A stretch of 64,000 bases of DNA from Paenibacillus_S sp043945595 (GTDB taxonomy: Bacteria; Bacillota; Bacilli; Paenibacillales; NBRC-103111), in assembly GCF_043945595.1 (NCBI RefSeq), contig NZ_JBIFNP010000001.1, positions 4,650,001 to 4,714,000 on the forward strand, read 5' to 3'. Both the position numbers and the translations under genes were made by a program. The notes beneath the pieces are model-generated. The model was not told the DNA's origin. It did not search any database and saw only the letters and a list, made by a program, of their open reading frames with translations. Positions 1 through 9,936 of the stretch are shown here, piece after piece. The stretch's first letter is position 1; each line of letters begins with the position of its first letter.

Positions 1-1123
1 ACCTTTTCTTTGTCTACCTTTTTCCAAGCCGGAACCCGTCCGCTGGAAATAAGCGGCTCATTGCCTTCCGTCACGTACCATTGCAAGAACTTCCAAGCCG
101 CTTCTTTATTCTCTGAATTGGCATTAATGGTGGTAAAGTCAAGATAACCCGTGCCGCCTCCAATAAATTTGCTGTTAGCGGTCATCTTGGGTGTTGGTGC
201 AAACGCCGTGACAAAATCATGCGGGAAGTCCTTCGTATTCTTAATGCTGCGAATGCCTGCCGTTCCGTTCCAAACCATTGCGGTTTTACCTGAGAGGAAC
301 AGGCTTGTTCCCTGCAGCTTGGACGTTTTGGCTTCCGAATAAGGAGGCTGTACCTTTAAATTCCGCTCCATATCCACCATCGTATCCAGGTACGATTTGA
401 ATACAGGGTTATCCAGATTGCTAGCCTTATCATCCTTGTAGAATGCATTGGGTCCCAGCTCTGTTTTTACCGTTTTATCCATCCATTCATAGATTTTGGG
501 CTCCAGATTGCCGACAAAAGACCCCCAGCGTTTATCATTGCCGTCACCTTTGGTCAATTTCACCGCATACTCTTTATATTGATCCCAAGTCCATTCCGTT
601 GGTACCGGAAGCTTGGCCTCATCCAAATAAGATTTATTAAGGGAAACAAAGTCGTTCAAAATGATTGCAGGAATATAATAGGACTTGCCGTTAAATTTCG
701 TAACCGCTTTATCGCCGAAGTTATCATTCATATCAAACTGGTCTTTGGAAATATAAGCGTCCAGCGGCTCTACCATATTCGCATTGATCCGCTTCACCAG
801 CTTATCCATACGGTAGTTAATGAAAATGTCGACCTCGCCGCCTGCCATAAGTGAGGTTTCCAGCTTCGTATTCCCCGCTTCATCATTGACAAAACGCACG
901 TATTCAACCTGAATATCCGGATGAGCTTTATTCCAGTTATCTACTGCTTCTTTGGTCCGCTTTCTTCCGGAACCGCTCCCCAAAATTTAAGCTTCACGAC
1001 TTTGCCGGGGGTTGTCCCGCTGCCTGCTGCATTGTCTGCTGTCTGATTCGAACCGCAGCCAACCAATCCCATCGTTACAAGACTTGCGGAAAGAACGAGT
1101 CCTATCATTTGTTTATTCTTCAT
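1..1123 (-). CDS. Sugar ABC transporter substrate-binding lipoprotein (partial, frameshifted)
   Basis: Extracellular sugar-binding lipoprotein of a carbohydrate ABC importer; it should be tethered to the outer face of the membrane and deliver substrate to the two permeases transcribed just before it. The N terminus shows a lysine-rich start, a hydrophobic segment and a lipobox (LVGC, Cys about residue 23). After about 60 residues the frame stops, but homologous sequence continues at once in another frame (WNKAHPDIQVEY, then MDKLVKRINANMVEPLDAY, later YLDFTTINANSENKEAAWKFL) to the window edge. Adding one A in the AAAG run near 955 restores S-G-P-K-E-A-V-D. The C terminus lies outside the window. 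The family call is firm; the sugar is unknown. Confidence 0.85.
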
Positions 1124-1153
1124 TTTGTAAAGCCTGCCTCTCTGTATATGTTT

Positions 1154-1987
1154 TTAGCCTTTGACCCCAGACGATGCCACTCCCTGAATAAACCAGCGCT
1201 GGCCGAATAAGAATACCGCAATCACTGGTAAAATAGAACTCACTGCGGCAGCCATCATTTGCGGATAATTGGTACCGGAATCATCCACGAAGTTAGTAAG
1301 TCCTAACGGGACGGTAAATAATTTCTTGCTTGTAATAAAAACGAGCGGATTTACGAATTCATTCCAATTCCACGTAAAACTAAGAATAATTAACGAAACC
1401 AGCGCCGGCTTGGACAATGGAATGAAAATGCGCGTCCATATTTGAAAATGATTGGCGCCTTCCATTTTCGCCGCTTCAGAGAAATCCCCCGGAATCGTTA
1501 AATACGTTTGGCGCAGCAAGAAAATGCCTATGGCTGTGAAGATCCCCGGTAGAATGAGCGCCCAGTGTGAATTGTAGATACCTAAATAGTTGAACAATAT
1601 AAATCGAGGAATCAATGTGACTTGATCGGGAACCATCATAGTCGCCAGAAAAATAAGAAACACAAAATTTTTCCCTTTAAATTCAAACCGCGCAAAACCA
1701 TAAGCTGTGCATGAACTAATGATAACCGCACCAATGACGGAAAATACCGTTACTTTAATGGAGTTAAAGTAATAAAGACCGAAAGGATGGGAGCCCAACC
1801 ATATTTCCTTATAGTTATTCCATTGCATCTTAGCAGGTATCCAAATCATCGGATTATGAAAAACATCAATTTGTTTTTTCAACGATGTGGACAGCATCCA
1901 TAGAAATGGCAGCAGCATTGTCGCCGCTACCGCAGCGAGTAAAACGGTAATGAACAGCTTCAGCCCATTGTTCTTGAGCCACGTCAT
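1154..1987 (-). CDS. Carbohydrate ABC transporter permease (MalG/UgpE-type)
   Basis: Inner-membrane permease subunit of a sugar importer, 277 residues, normal length for the family. It has an N-terminal transmembrane segment, a periplasmic-loop equivalent with the WNNYKEIW block, further hydrophobic segments, and the EAA loop (SEAAKMEGA followed by FIPLSKPALV) that contacts the ATPase. The C terminus ends in a typical GVASSGVKG tail. It lies between the partner permease (upstream in transcription) and the binding protein (downstream), so the three form one operon. No ATPase gene is nearby. Substrate is not predictable from sequence. Confidence 0.93.
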   Translation of the reverse strand: MTWLKNNGLKLFITVLLAAVAATMLLPFLWMLSTSLKKQIDVFHNPMIWIPAKMQWNNYKEIWLGSHPFGLYYFNSIKVTVFSVIGAVIISSCTAYGFARFEFKGKNFVFLIFLATMMVPDQVTLIPRFILFNYLGIYNSHWALILPGIFTAIGIFLLRQTYLTIPGDFSEAAKMEGANHFQIWTRIFIPLSKPALVSLIILSFTWNWNEFVNPLVFITSKKLFTVPLGLTNFVDDSGTNYPQMMAAAVSSILPVIAVFLFGQRWFIQGVASSGVKG

Positions 1988-2002
1988 GCCTGTCTCCTCC
2001 TT

Positions 2003-2888
2003 CTAGTAATTAACCCAACGCTTTTGGCCGATCCATTGAACAATGGTGACCAGGAAAATGATCAATGTCAATATCCAAGCCATCGCTGACGCATAACCCA
2101 TTTTATAGAAGCTGAAGCCGGATTGATAAATATAGAAGGTTAATACCGAAGTAGAAGTTCCGGGTTACTCCCTGCGTCATCATGAAGATAGCGGCAAACA
2201 CCTGGAATGAATGGATAATGCAGGTGATGAGCACGAAGAAAGTTGTCGGCGACAGCAGCGGAATCGTCACACTGAAAAATTGTCTGACTTTCCCTGCCCC
2301 GTCAATGCTCGATGCTTCATACAAATCTTTCGGAATCGCCTGAAGCCCTGCCAAATAAATGACCATATTGTAACCAATCGCAGCCCAAACACTCATAATA
2401 ATGATGGCGGTCAGTGCCCATTTGGGATCGGAAAGCCACCCTGGCGGATGTTCAATACCTATGTCGCGGAGAACTTGGTTAATCGGCCCTTGGCTGGGGG
2501 AGTACAAAAGCGCCCAAACAAGGGAAACGGCCACAACACTCGACACATAAGGCATAAAGATGATCATTCGCAATGGCGTTTTGAAGAATACGCCCTGATT
2601 CAGACCTACAGCAGTCAGCAGAGAAAAAATCATAATGAGCGGCACGGTCGTAACTGCGAAGACCAGATTGTTTTTTAGACTGTCAGTAAACCAATGATCT
2701 GACCACATCTCTGTGTAATTGTGAAAGCCGGAGAAACGAATCCCTTTTAACCCCTCCATAAAGTTCCAATCCGTAAAGGAAATGACTAAAGAAAATAAAA
2801 TGGGAATTACCGTCAATAGCCCGAATCCTATTAATGCCGGAAGAATAAACAGCCAACCTGTAAATGCTTCCTTTCTGTATGCGTTCAT
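2003..2888 (-). CDS. Carbohydrate ABC transporter permease (MalF/UgpA-type, frameshifted near 2160)
   Basis: First permease of the importer, with six predicted membrane segments and the EAA loop (YEASSIDGAGKVRQFF, then IPLLSP). The open frame starts at ATG 2888 after a good ribosome binding site but changes frame after MMTQG. The remaining conserved C terminus (GTSTSVLTFYIYQSGF, then KMGYASAMAWIL and a final KRWVNY) is intact in another frame down to a TAG at 2003-2005. One extra base in the ACCCGG stretch near 2160 explains this. The intact tail argues for a sequencing indel rather than real decay. Confidence 0.88.
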
Positions 2889-3073
2889 AACTCGCTCCTT
2901 TCCGCTGTTTCTTGTTGTTGTCCACGTCTAATATCGTAATTCATTGACTTTACAAGTTAAACCAACAATTGCGGGGAAAATGGACACAAAAACCCGAAAA
3001 TAACCGTTTTCAGCTTATAGTAAACATACGGAAGATACGATTCTTTTGGAAGAAGACACGATTCTACAAAATG

Positions 3074-3113
3074 AAAAAATCACATAGACCCTTGCTTGAG
3101 GCCCATGCGATTT
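3074..3113 (-). terminator. Intrinsic terminator after response regulator
   Basis: A stem of about 14 pairs (AAATCGCATGGGCC against GGGTCTATGTGATTT, with some G-U pairs) is followed on the minus strand by a run of six T. It sits just after the stop of the response regulator at 3138 and separates it from the importer operon, which therefore probably has its own promoter between 2889 and 3073. Confidence 0.8.
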
Positions 3114-3137
3114 CTTTAAGTCATTGATCATGCTATT

Positions 3138-4703
3138 TCATTTATTTTGATTCATATATTGAATGGGAGTACAGCCCGTATACTTCTTGAACATTTTAGA
3201 AAAATACTTCGGATTCTCCATCCCGACTAACTCTCCGACTTCAAACCATTCCAGTCGTCTGCCGCGAAGCAATTCTTTTGCCTTCTCAATTCGTATCTCC
3301 TGTATATATTGAGAAAACGTTTTTCCCGCTTCTTTCGTAAAAAGGTTGCTGAAGTAGTTTTCACTCAGATTGACAACCTGCGCAACATCCTGAACCCGGA
3401 TTTGTTCAGCATAATGCTCTTTGATGTAATCCATTGCCCGCTGCACTTCCGGTCGATTATGAGCAGCTTTTTTGAGATCGACCACCATCTCTCTTGCAAG
3501 CAGGTGCAGCTGGTAGCACCAAACGCGAAGCTCGTGATAGGTGCCTCTGCTGCGCAGCTGTTCGAAGACCGATTCTTGATGCATACTGATTGGAACCTGT
3601 CCGCCCCAATCCTTGAGTACGAGAATCACCGACGATACCCAGGAGTGGACTGCATCCAGAACTTCCGTTATCTTGACTTCTTCCTTCAGGGTCTCAGGAA
3701 AAAGCTCTTGAAACGCTTTGGCTGCCGCATCGTCATCGTACCCTTCCAAGTGAAGTAAATACTGTCTAAAGACCCCCATCTCCATGAAGGCTGCATCGCT
3801 AAGTGTGCCGGTGCTAAGCTCCGGCGTATAGGCATACACGCCATTCCCCCGGTAAAATACAAGACTGAGCGCAGACTGCGCCTCTCGATAGGCTTCGGTC
3901 CGATCTGCTCCCCGCTTAAACACGCGACTGATTCCACAGCTGAAAATATCCCTGCAGGCATGCCTTAACGCTTCCATCCACTTCAGAGCCGCGCCCGCTG
4001 ACTCTTCCTCGAACGGAGCCTGGGCTATCATGCGGCAAAGCAGTGTCCAGCCAGAACGATTCTCGTGCATAAACATGCAGATGATGCCGCTGTCATTTAG
4101 CGCATATTCATCGAGCATCCCGGCCAGCTCGCTTGATTTTATCCCCAGTCCCGATCGCGCTTTGTAACATTCAAGTTCGGCAACAACATAGTGACCTCCG
4201 GTTTCGAATTGCCTGTCATAAGTCTCGTTCTCCGTACCCTTCAGCCAATCCAGCCAATCCTCCTGCATAGTCACGGTTTGTGATTTCACCTTCGTCCGTT
4301 CATGGGACACGGCGCCGCTCTTGGGAACGAATCTGTCCTTAATTTTAAGCACAGATTGAAGCAATTCATCGGAATCCATCCGGAATTTATTCATATAATC
4401 CACCGCGCCAAGCCTGAGCGCTTCGCGCACCGTCGGGAAATCCTCCAGTACGCTAAGAATAATGAACCTGATATCTGGAAATTCCGCCTTAACCTGATTC
4501 ATCATTTCGAGACCGTTCATATGAGGCATCCTGATATCTGTCAGAACCAGGTCAGGCTGAACGGCGCGAATCAGCTCTAAACCGCTGCGGCCATCCGCTG
4601 CTTCACCGGCGACTTCAATGTCGTTGCTTTCCCAGTCCACACTCGATAGGATGCCTCTGCGCACAAGCACTTCATCATCAATAACGACCATCTTCACTTG
4701 CAT
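3138..4703 (-). CDS. YesN-like response regulator (REC + AraC HTH)
   Basis: Cytoplasmic two-component response regulator, 521 residues. The N-terminal receiver domain carries the acidic pair D9-D10, phospho-acceptor D56 (LTDIRMP) and a conserved lysine in DYMNKF, though the usual K-P is not kept. A long middle region of poorly conserved sequence is typical. The last 100 residues hold two AraC-type helix-turn-helix motifs (VQDVAQVVNLSENYFS and VGELVGMENPKYFSKMF). I chose ATG 4703 because GAGGGGGAG lies just upstream; an in-frame GTG at 4718 precedes it. The start overlaps the end of the kinase gene by 26 bases, so they are co-transcribed. It probably activates the importer operon at 1-2888. 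Confidence 0.93.
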   Translation of the reverse strand: MQVKMVVIDDEVLVRRGILSSVDWESNDIEVAGEAADGRSGLELIRAVQPDLVLTDIRMPHMNGLEMMNQVKAEFPDIRFIILSVLEDFPTVREALRLGAVDYMNKFRMDSDELLQSVLKIKDRFVPKSGAVSHERTKVKSQTVTMQEDWLDWLKGTENETYDRQFETGGHYVVAELECYKARSGLGIKSSELAGMLDEYALNDSGIICMFMHENRSGWTLLCRMIAQAPFEEESAGAALKWMEALRHACRDIFSCGISRVFKRGADRTEAYREAQSALSLVFYRGNGVYAYTPELSTGTLSDAAFMEMGVFRQYLLHLEGYDDDAAAKAFQELFPETLKEEVKITEVLDAVHSWVSSVILVLKDWGGQVPISMHQESVFEQLRSRGTYHELRVWCYQLHLLAREMVVDLKKAAHNRPEVQRAMDYIKEHYAEQIRVQDVAQVVNLSENYFSNLFTKEAGKTFSQYIQEIRIEKAKELLRGRRLEWFEVGELVGMENPKYFSKMFKKYTGCTPIQYMNQNK

Positions 4704-6497
4704 GTCTCCCCCTCTCACGGTAAGGAAGCGTAATCGTGACCCGGGTCACCTGGTCTATCGGGTCCCGCTCAATTTGCAGACCGTACGAATCGTCATACAT
4801 CAGCTTGATCCGTTTATTCACATTGGCAAGGCCGATGCTCGGTCCGATCTGATCCTGCGCCAATTGAATCTGGAGCTCTTCAAGCCGTTCATCGGTCAGC
4901 CCATTGCCCGTATCCTCGACCATAAGAAGGAGCTCCCCATCCCTTCTGTGCGCCCGGATATGCAGGATACCGCTCTGCTCAATAAAAAGGCCATGCTGAT
5001 AAACATTTTCCACAAGAGGCTGCAGCGATAATTTGGGAACGAGCGCATCAAGGCTGCTTTCATCAATATCGTAAAGAATCCGGATCGTGTCCCCAAACCG
5101 GTATTTTTGAATCGTCAGGAAATACTGGACATTCTCCATTTCGTCGCGCAGAGGAATAACCTCTTGCCCCCGATGTATGCTGGTATTCAGCAAATGCCCC
5201 AGCGCCATCAGCATCTCTGTAATTTCTTTATTGCCCGACATGACGGACATCCACTTGATGGTATTCATCGTGTTATAAAGAAAATGCGGAGTAATCTGCG
5301 CTTGCAGCGCCTCCAGCCGGGCCTGTTCTTTCTTTTTCTCCAAAAGGATCTCATTTTGTATTTTGCTGCGCAAATCAGTCAGCATACTATTAAAGCTTTG
5401 TCCTAAAAAACCGATTTCATCCCGTGTGGTGACGGGGTAAATCACATCCAGGTTGCCGTTTTCAACTTTTTTCATGACCGTTCTCAGCTTAATTAACGGT
5501 TTTGTCAGCATAGAAGTCATAACGATGATGAGTCCCGCAAAAAGAGTCAGGCACACAATAAGAATAACAATCGCGATATTCCGGTTTCTAAGAACCGTTT
5601 TAAGCATGTCCGAATAGGGAACGGCCTGTACTACACGCCAGCCGGTAATCGGAACGACATAGCTTCCCACGATGTACATGTTTTTTCCGATATGTGTCTG
5701 AAATGTATCCCCTCTGCTTTCGAGAAGCGGTTGAATAGCGTGATATATATTCGTTGATTGTACGGGATCTTCGCTTAGAATAGCGCCGTTCCGGTCGACA
5801 ATAAACCCGAGACTTGACGAAAAGGCAGCATCCGGATTCAAGATATCAAGGTAAGGTGTCACCGGCTCGCTTATGGCTAACATCCCCAAATTATCCTTTA
5901 GATTCTCCGCTTTGACAACCATGGATAAGGTCATCAGATCAGAACTCGACGGACTGACAAAGTTGTTCTGCTGCAAGGTGCCGAAACCATAAAACCGTTC
6001 TGCTTTACCGTTGCGGCATACCAGGGAGCCTGTCTGATATCGGCTTTGGTCGTGACGTAGCTGTTCCAATTTGTATACAAATTCCCTGAATTGTCAAAAA
6101 GAGTTATATAAATGGAGTCGGACGCAATCGAAGTCGTCACTTCCAAATATTTTTTATCCACTAAATGGGAAAACTGCAGCTTTTCTTTCGAGGTTTTAGG
6201 CGGAGACTGAAGCATCTCCCGCATGCGCTCGTCCAGAACTATGGATCTGGAAACATTCGACAGCTCCTTTAACCTCCGTTCAATGTTCCGGTTGACCTGC
6301 TGCAGCCTGTCTGAGGTCATCTTGGAGATCTGCGAGGTCATTTCATGCTCAAAGCTTTGGTAGACATAAATCCCCACCCCAGTAATCGGTATGAGAATAA
6401 ACAACGTAAAGGCCACAATAAGCTTCGTCCGCAGACTAACAAAGCCGAAATACGATTCCCATTGCTGTTGTAATGACTTCAACCTGTACCACCTCAT
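4678..6497 (-). CDS. YesM-like sensor histidine kinase (frameshifted near 5977)
   Basis: Membrane sensor kinase partner of the adjacent YesN-like regulator. The N-terminal part has a membrane segment (LIVAFTLFILIPITGVGIYVY) and an extracellular Cache-like domain. The rest contains a second membrane segment, a HAMP linker (KPLIKLRTVMKKVENGNLD), the phospho-acceptor motif ITPHFLYNTMNTIKW and the ATPase N box KLSLQPLVENVYQHG, then DTGNGL and GLANVNKRI. The two parts are in different frames; the switch falls between FMVSAPC and QQNNFVSPSS near 5977. The start is uncertain: ATG 6497 or TTG 6479, the latter preceded by GAGGTGG. Its ligand is unknown. Confidence 0.9.
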
Positions 6498-6653
6498 TAT
6501 TTTACAAAACGTGTATTCGCTCCTCACTTTATCATAATTTCCTCCCCAACAGAACTGTCGGGCGGTGAATTCAGCATGCGCAAGACTAGAAATATAAGTT
6601 ACCAGGCACCCTGATGACCTTAGTTAGCGGGGGGAAATTGCGGTACGCTGTAC

Positions 6654-6687
6654 AAAAAAAGGCCATCCGGACGAACCGGATGACCTT
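6654..6687 (-). terminator. Intrinsic terminator of the 14-kb sugar-acid operon
   Basis: AAGGTCATCCGG-TTCG-CCGGATGGCCTT is a stable 12-bp stem with a UUCG tetraloop on the minus strand, followed by seven T. It lies 40 bases after the stop of the glycosidase-like gene at 6727 and ends the long minus-strand operon. Confidence 0.92.
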
Positions 6688-6726
6688 GAATCTCGCCAGC
6701 TTATCTCATGGACAGTCTCCTTAATT

Positions 6727-8877
6727 TTACGGCTGCTGCAGCTCAAAAACGACGACATCGTAATCCTGCAGTACAGCCACCGTGACTTGTGCCACTCCTT
6801 GATCTAATGTGAGCTCGAGCGGTTCCCCCGTTGAGAGCAGATAGGCAGCAGCTACGGAGGTCTCCTTGATGCCAACCTTTAGATTATGCAGCGGAACAAG
6901 CTCGTTGAACACCCTTCTTCCTCCGGTCAAGTTCACAAGGTGCACCATCCGTTTGTTGCCCTTCCGCCTGAACGAAATATCGCAGGTAACCGGCGCTTCG
7001 GTGGTAAGAGGTATATCGCCTTGGGTAGTCCACTGCACCGCATTCACGATCAGCTGCTTCAGATCGGGGAAGCCGGTCTGCCAGAACAGCCGATCGATGC
7101 GGCTCGGGAAATAGATCGTTCTGCCGCCCGCGCCGTGCTCGTTCGCAACTGCCATCGGCGCTCCGTTCTCCGGTTCGTCCGTATAGGCGAGACCTTCCGG
7201 GAAGACACGGAAAGGCGCGGACAAGGTCAATGGCACCGAAGCTGCACCTAGAAGCAACTCCAGTGCGCAATAATCCCCGCCGGCCGGCAGAACGCCGGTG
7301 AGCTCCAGACCTTGCAGGAGCGGATGATCCGGCTCCCGGACGTTCATATACGCCTGGGCGACTTCCTTCGTCAGATGCCCGTTCACCGGCAGCGTAACCC
7401 CGTTATAAACCGCCTGGAATACATCCTGCAGTAAAAACTCGCTCCGCTTGTTTCCATCCAAATCGTACAGGGAGGTTTCCCCCGTAGCGATAACCCCGCC
7501 GCCTGCCGCCGAATAACGCCGGACCGCATCGGCCGCCTCCTCGCTCATGCAGGCCAATGAGGGCAGAATCACCGTCCGGTACCGGCTCAGCACATCATCC
7601 GACAGCGTCTGGGTCGATATAATATCGAAAGGAATGTGCGCCTCCAGCAGCGCCTGCTCTACACCGCGGATACATTCCACATACTGTTCATGGCTGTGCG
7701 GGTTGCCCGGCTCGTAAAACAGCAGCGTATCTTGAGAATAGACGATAGCTACGTTCGCTGCCGATGCATCCCCTTCATAAAAGTCGTTATGCTTCTCATG
7801 GAAAGCGAACAGCTCCTTCATCGCAGCGAAGCTTCTCGGGTCCTCGTGCACCGCCGGCGGCCCCCCTGACAAATTGACCATCGGCATAGCGCCGTTAGCG
7901 GCAATCTGTGCCAGGTATACCTTCTGCTCCACCGGCGTCATCGCGCTTCTTCTCCATGGCCAAGCCAGGAAATAGGATACGACGACCCAGATCGGCTTAT
8001 CGGTAACGGACGACATGTACCTGGCCTCTTCGCCAGTCCAGCGCAGCCACTGCCATCTGGCTTCGCCCGCCGCATCCAGCTTGAAGCGAGTCTGCGCTTC
8101 CACCTGAACAGCATCCTGATAACGCGACATTTGCTCTACGTCCAGCGAAGATCCGACCGTCCATTCCGGATCTCCGAAGCATACGCTGTTACCGAAGACG
8201 GGCATGTCGGGATCGACGCTTTTTACAACGTCCATCAAATATTTGACGCAGGCGACGGACTTTTGCATTTTCCAGCGGGTGAATTCGCGCCAGGCCGGCT
8301 TCTCCCAATTCATGGCTGTCGGCAAATCCAGGCCTGTCGTTTCTTTGAAATCCGTCCGGCAGTTCCGGCAGTAGCAGATACCCGACGACTTGAAGCCGTA
8401 GCTCGCTCCGCCAAACTTAATGCCGTCCACCTCATAGTTTTCAATAATCTCGCGCACGATGCGGACTGCATAGTCCTTCTGATACCCGCCAAGCGGGCAG
8501 GTAACATAGAAGCCATCCGTTGACTCATACAATCTGCCGTTACGATCGACCGAGCACCAATGCGGATTTTGCATGGCCGCTTTCTTGGGCAATATGCCCA
8601 GATCCATCATGGCGACAGCTTTGATACCGTAACGATGGGCAGCCTTGACAATCGCTCCGGTCAAATCCTGCCCTTGCAAATACGGGCTTTCCCGCTGTAC
8701 ATCCAGCTTCGTAGGATAGGTAGTCACGTAACCGCCTGCAAAAAAGCTGAAATAAGATACATGCATCTCATGAAAATCCTTCGCCATCTGCTCCGCGTCG
8801 AAATTCGCGCAGTCAATATCGCGGATGGTTAGATGGATGCCTCTGCCCCTTCGGCTGACCCAAGCTGATTTACTCAT
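6727..8877 (-). CDS. GHL6-like putative glycoside hydrolase with beta-galactosidase-trimerisation-like domain
   Basis: Predicted cytoplasmic glycosidase-like protein of 716 residues without signal peptide. The first about 350 residues resemble the GHL6 / beta-galactosidase-like TIM barrel group (GIHLTIRDIDCANFD, HRYGIKAVAMMDLG, YEVDGIKFGGASYGF). They include a small Cys cluster, CYCRNC, seen in such proteins. About residues 390-620 look like the trimerisation (class I glutamine amidotransferase-fold) domain (VILPSLACMSEEAADAVRRY, AAGGGVIATGE). Start ATG 8877 has GAGGTG seven bases upstream. As last gene of the operon it may cleave an imported glycoside or oligosaccharide. The catalytic residues were not assigned and activity is inferred. 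Confidence 0.75.
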   Translation of the reverse strand: MSKSAWVSRRGRGIHLTIRDIDCANFDAEQMAKDFHEMHVSYFSFFAGGYVTTYPTKLDVQRESPYLQGQDLTGAIVKAAHRYGIKAVAMMDLGILPKKAAMQNPHWCSVDRNGRLYESTDGFYVTCPLGGYQKDYAVRIVREIIENYEVDGIKFGGASYGFKSSGICYCRNCRTDFKETTGLDLPTAMNWEKPAWREFTRWKMQKSVACVKYLMDVVKSVDPDMPVFGNSVCFGDPEWTVGSSLDVEQMSRYQDAVQVEAQTRFKLDAAGEARWQWLRWTGEEARYMSSVTDKPIWVVVSYFLAWPWRRSAMTPVEQKVYLAQIAANGAMPMVNLSGGPPAVHEDPRSFAAMKELFAFHEKHNDFYEGDASAANVAIVYSQDTLLFYEPGNPHSHEQYVECIRGVEQALLEAHIPFDIISTQTLSDDVLSRYRTVILPSLACMSEEAADAVRRYSAAGGGVIATGETSLYDLDGNKRSEFLLQDVFQAVYNGVTLPVNGHLTKEVAQAYMNVREPDHPLLQGLELTGVLPAGGDYCALELLLGAASVPLTLSAPFRVFPEGLAYTDEPENGAPMAVANEHGAGGRTIYFPSRIDRLFWQTGFPDLKQLIVNAVQWTTQGDIPLTTEAPVTCDISFRRKGNKRMVHLVNLTGGRRVFNELVPLHNLKVGIKETSVAAAYLLSTGEPLELTLDQGVAQVTVAVLQDYDVVVFELQQP

Positions 8878-8883
8878 ATACAC

Positions 8884-9936
8884 TCACCTCTTATTTAGAA
8901 TATCGTACAGTACCGATGTCAAGTAATCGTTAAACGTCCGTTCCTGTCCCTCCATTTCCGATTGCATATAACCGTCCAGCAGCATGAAGTATAAGTCTCC
9001 CGGAAGCTCCAGCGCTGTATTCTGAATCAAAGGAACCGTACGGTTCCGAACCATGCTGAACTGCTCCTCCAGCCATTCCGGGATGGCGGCATGCGTCCCC
9101 GGAGGAACCGTCTGTTTATTGAACAGCAGCCGCTTGGCATTACCGGCATGAAAAGCCTGAAGCTGCGCTGGGGACGTCTCCGGAAGCAGCCGGGCAAGCC
9201 AGGACAAGCATTGGGCGTAGGTCTCGTTGCGCCATAGAAACACCGGGAATTCGCTCCCCCATAGGATGCGCTCCCATCCACAATGAAGAAGGACGAACTC
9301 AACCCATGTCACATAGTCGGCATGCGGATAAGGCTGATTCGTACCGTTGCCCCCTTGTCTGGACAAGATTGCATAAAAGCGCGGATGCCGCATGAGCGCA
9401 ATGCAGCTGCTGTCGAGCTGCTGCCGCTGCTCCCATCCGAAGCCGTGCTTCAAGAAATGCGGCGCCGCAATAAACGAATCCGGGTAGCGGGACAGCCACT
9501 CCAGATAGCTTTCGGCTGAGCGGGCACTGCCGACCGGATTCAAGGCATAGATGCATCGTCCGTTGTCGCCAAGCAATTCCAGCATGCCGGGCGTCTCCAG
9601 ACCTTCCTCATAAGACAGCCGCATGCCGAGGACGCCGGCCTTCACCTCCATCCGTGCCAGCTCCAGACGCTGGGCGGCATCGGCTCCGAACGGGATGCCG
9701 ATGCCGCGGACCCGGCCCGGATACCGGCGCATTGCCTCGAACAAGCTGGGCAAATCCGGCACTAACGGGCCGAGGACGACGACTGCCTGCGAAATGCGGT
9801 AAGTGTCCAGCGCCCGGAGCAGATGGTCGGGCGAGCCGAAGCGCGGCACCCCGATATGCATATAAGCGTCGGTTACATGCAGCCCCGAATCAGCCGAGCC
9901 GGAAGCGTTACTGGAGGTAGTAGGTAAACAATTCAC
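8884..9936 (-). CDS. Amidohydrolase-family protein (Amidohydro_2-like, altered metal motif)
   Basis: TIM-barrel hydrolase of the amidohydrolase-2 family, 350 residues, which in other members hydrolyses lactones or decarboxylates ring acids. Family features: DAYMHIG near residue 23, APHFLKHG in the middle, LWGSEFP and the closing AGNAKRLLF. The first motif is normally H-x-H and the last usually GSD; here they read Y-M-H and GSE, so metal binding may be altered. It starts with GTG, overlaps the preceding aldo/keto reductase by 29 bases and touches the next gene. In this operon a lactonase step on a sugar lactone is plausible but not shown. Confidence 0.75.
   Translation of the reverse strand: MNCLPTTSSNASGSADSGLHVTDAYMHIGVPRFGSPDHLLRALDTYRISQAVVVLGPLVPDLPSLFEAMRRYPGRVRGIGIPFGADAAQRLELARMEVKAGVLGMRLSYEEGLETPGMLELLGDNGRCIYALNPVGSARSAESYLEWLSRYPDSFIAAPHFLKHGFGWEQRQQLDSSCIALMRHPRFYAILSRQGGNGTNQPYPHADYVTWVEFVLLHCGWERILWGSEFPVFLWRNETYAQCLSWLARLLPETSPAQLQAFHAGNAKRLLFNKQTVPPGTHAAIPEWLEEQFSMVRNRTVPLIQNTALELPGDLYFMLLDGYMQSEMEGQERTFNDYLTSVLYDILNKR

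Noticed and set aside
2683..2925. Minus-strand open frame of 80 codons at the start of the permease gene
   Set aside because: Overlaps the intact N terminus of the permease in another frame and shows no independent motif.
2999..3012. cre-like TGAAAACGGTTATT
   Set aside because: Two mismatches to the consensus and no confident promoter nearby; mentioned only as a weak look-alike.
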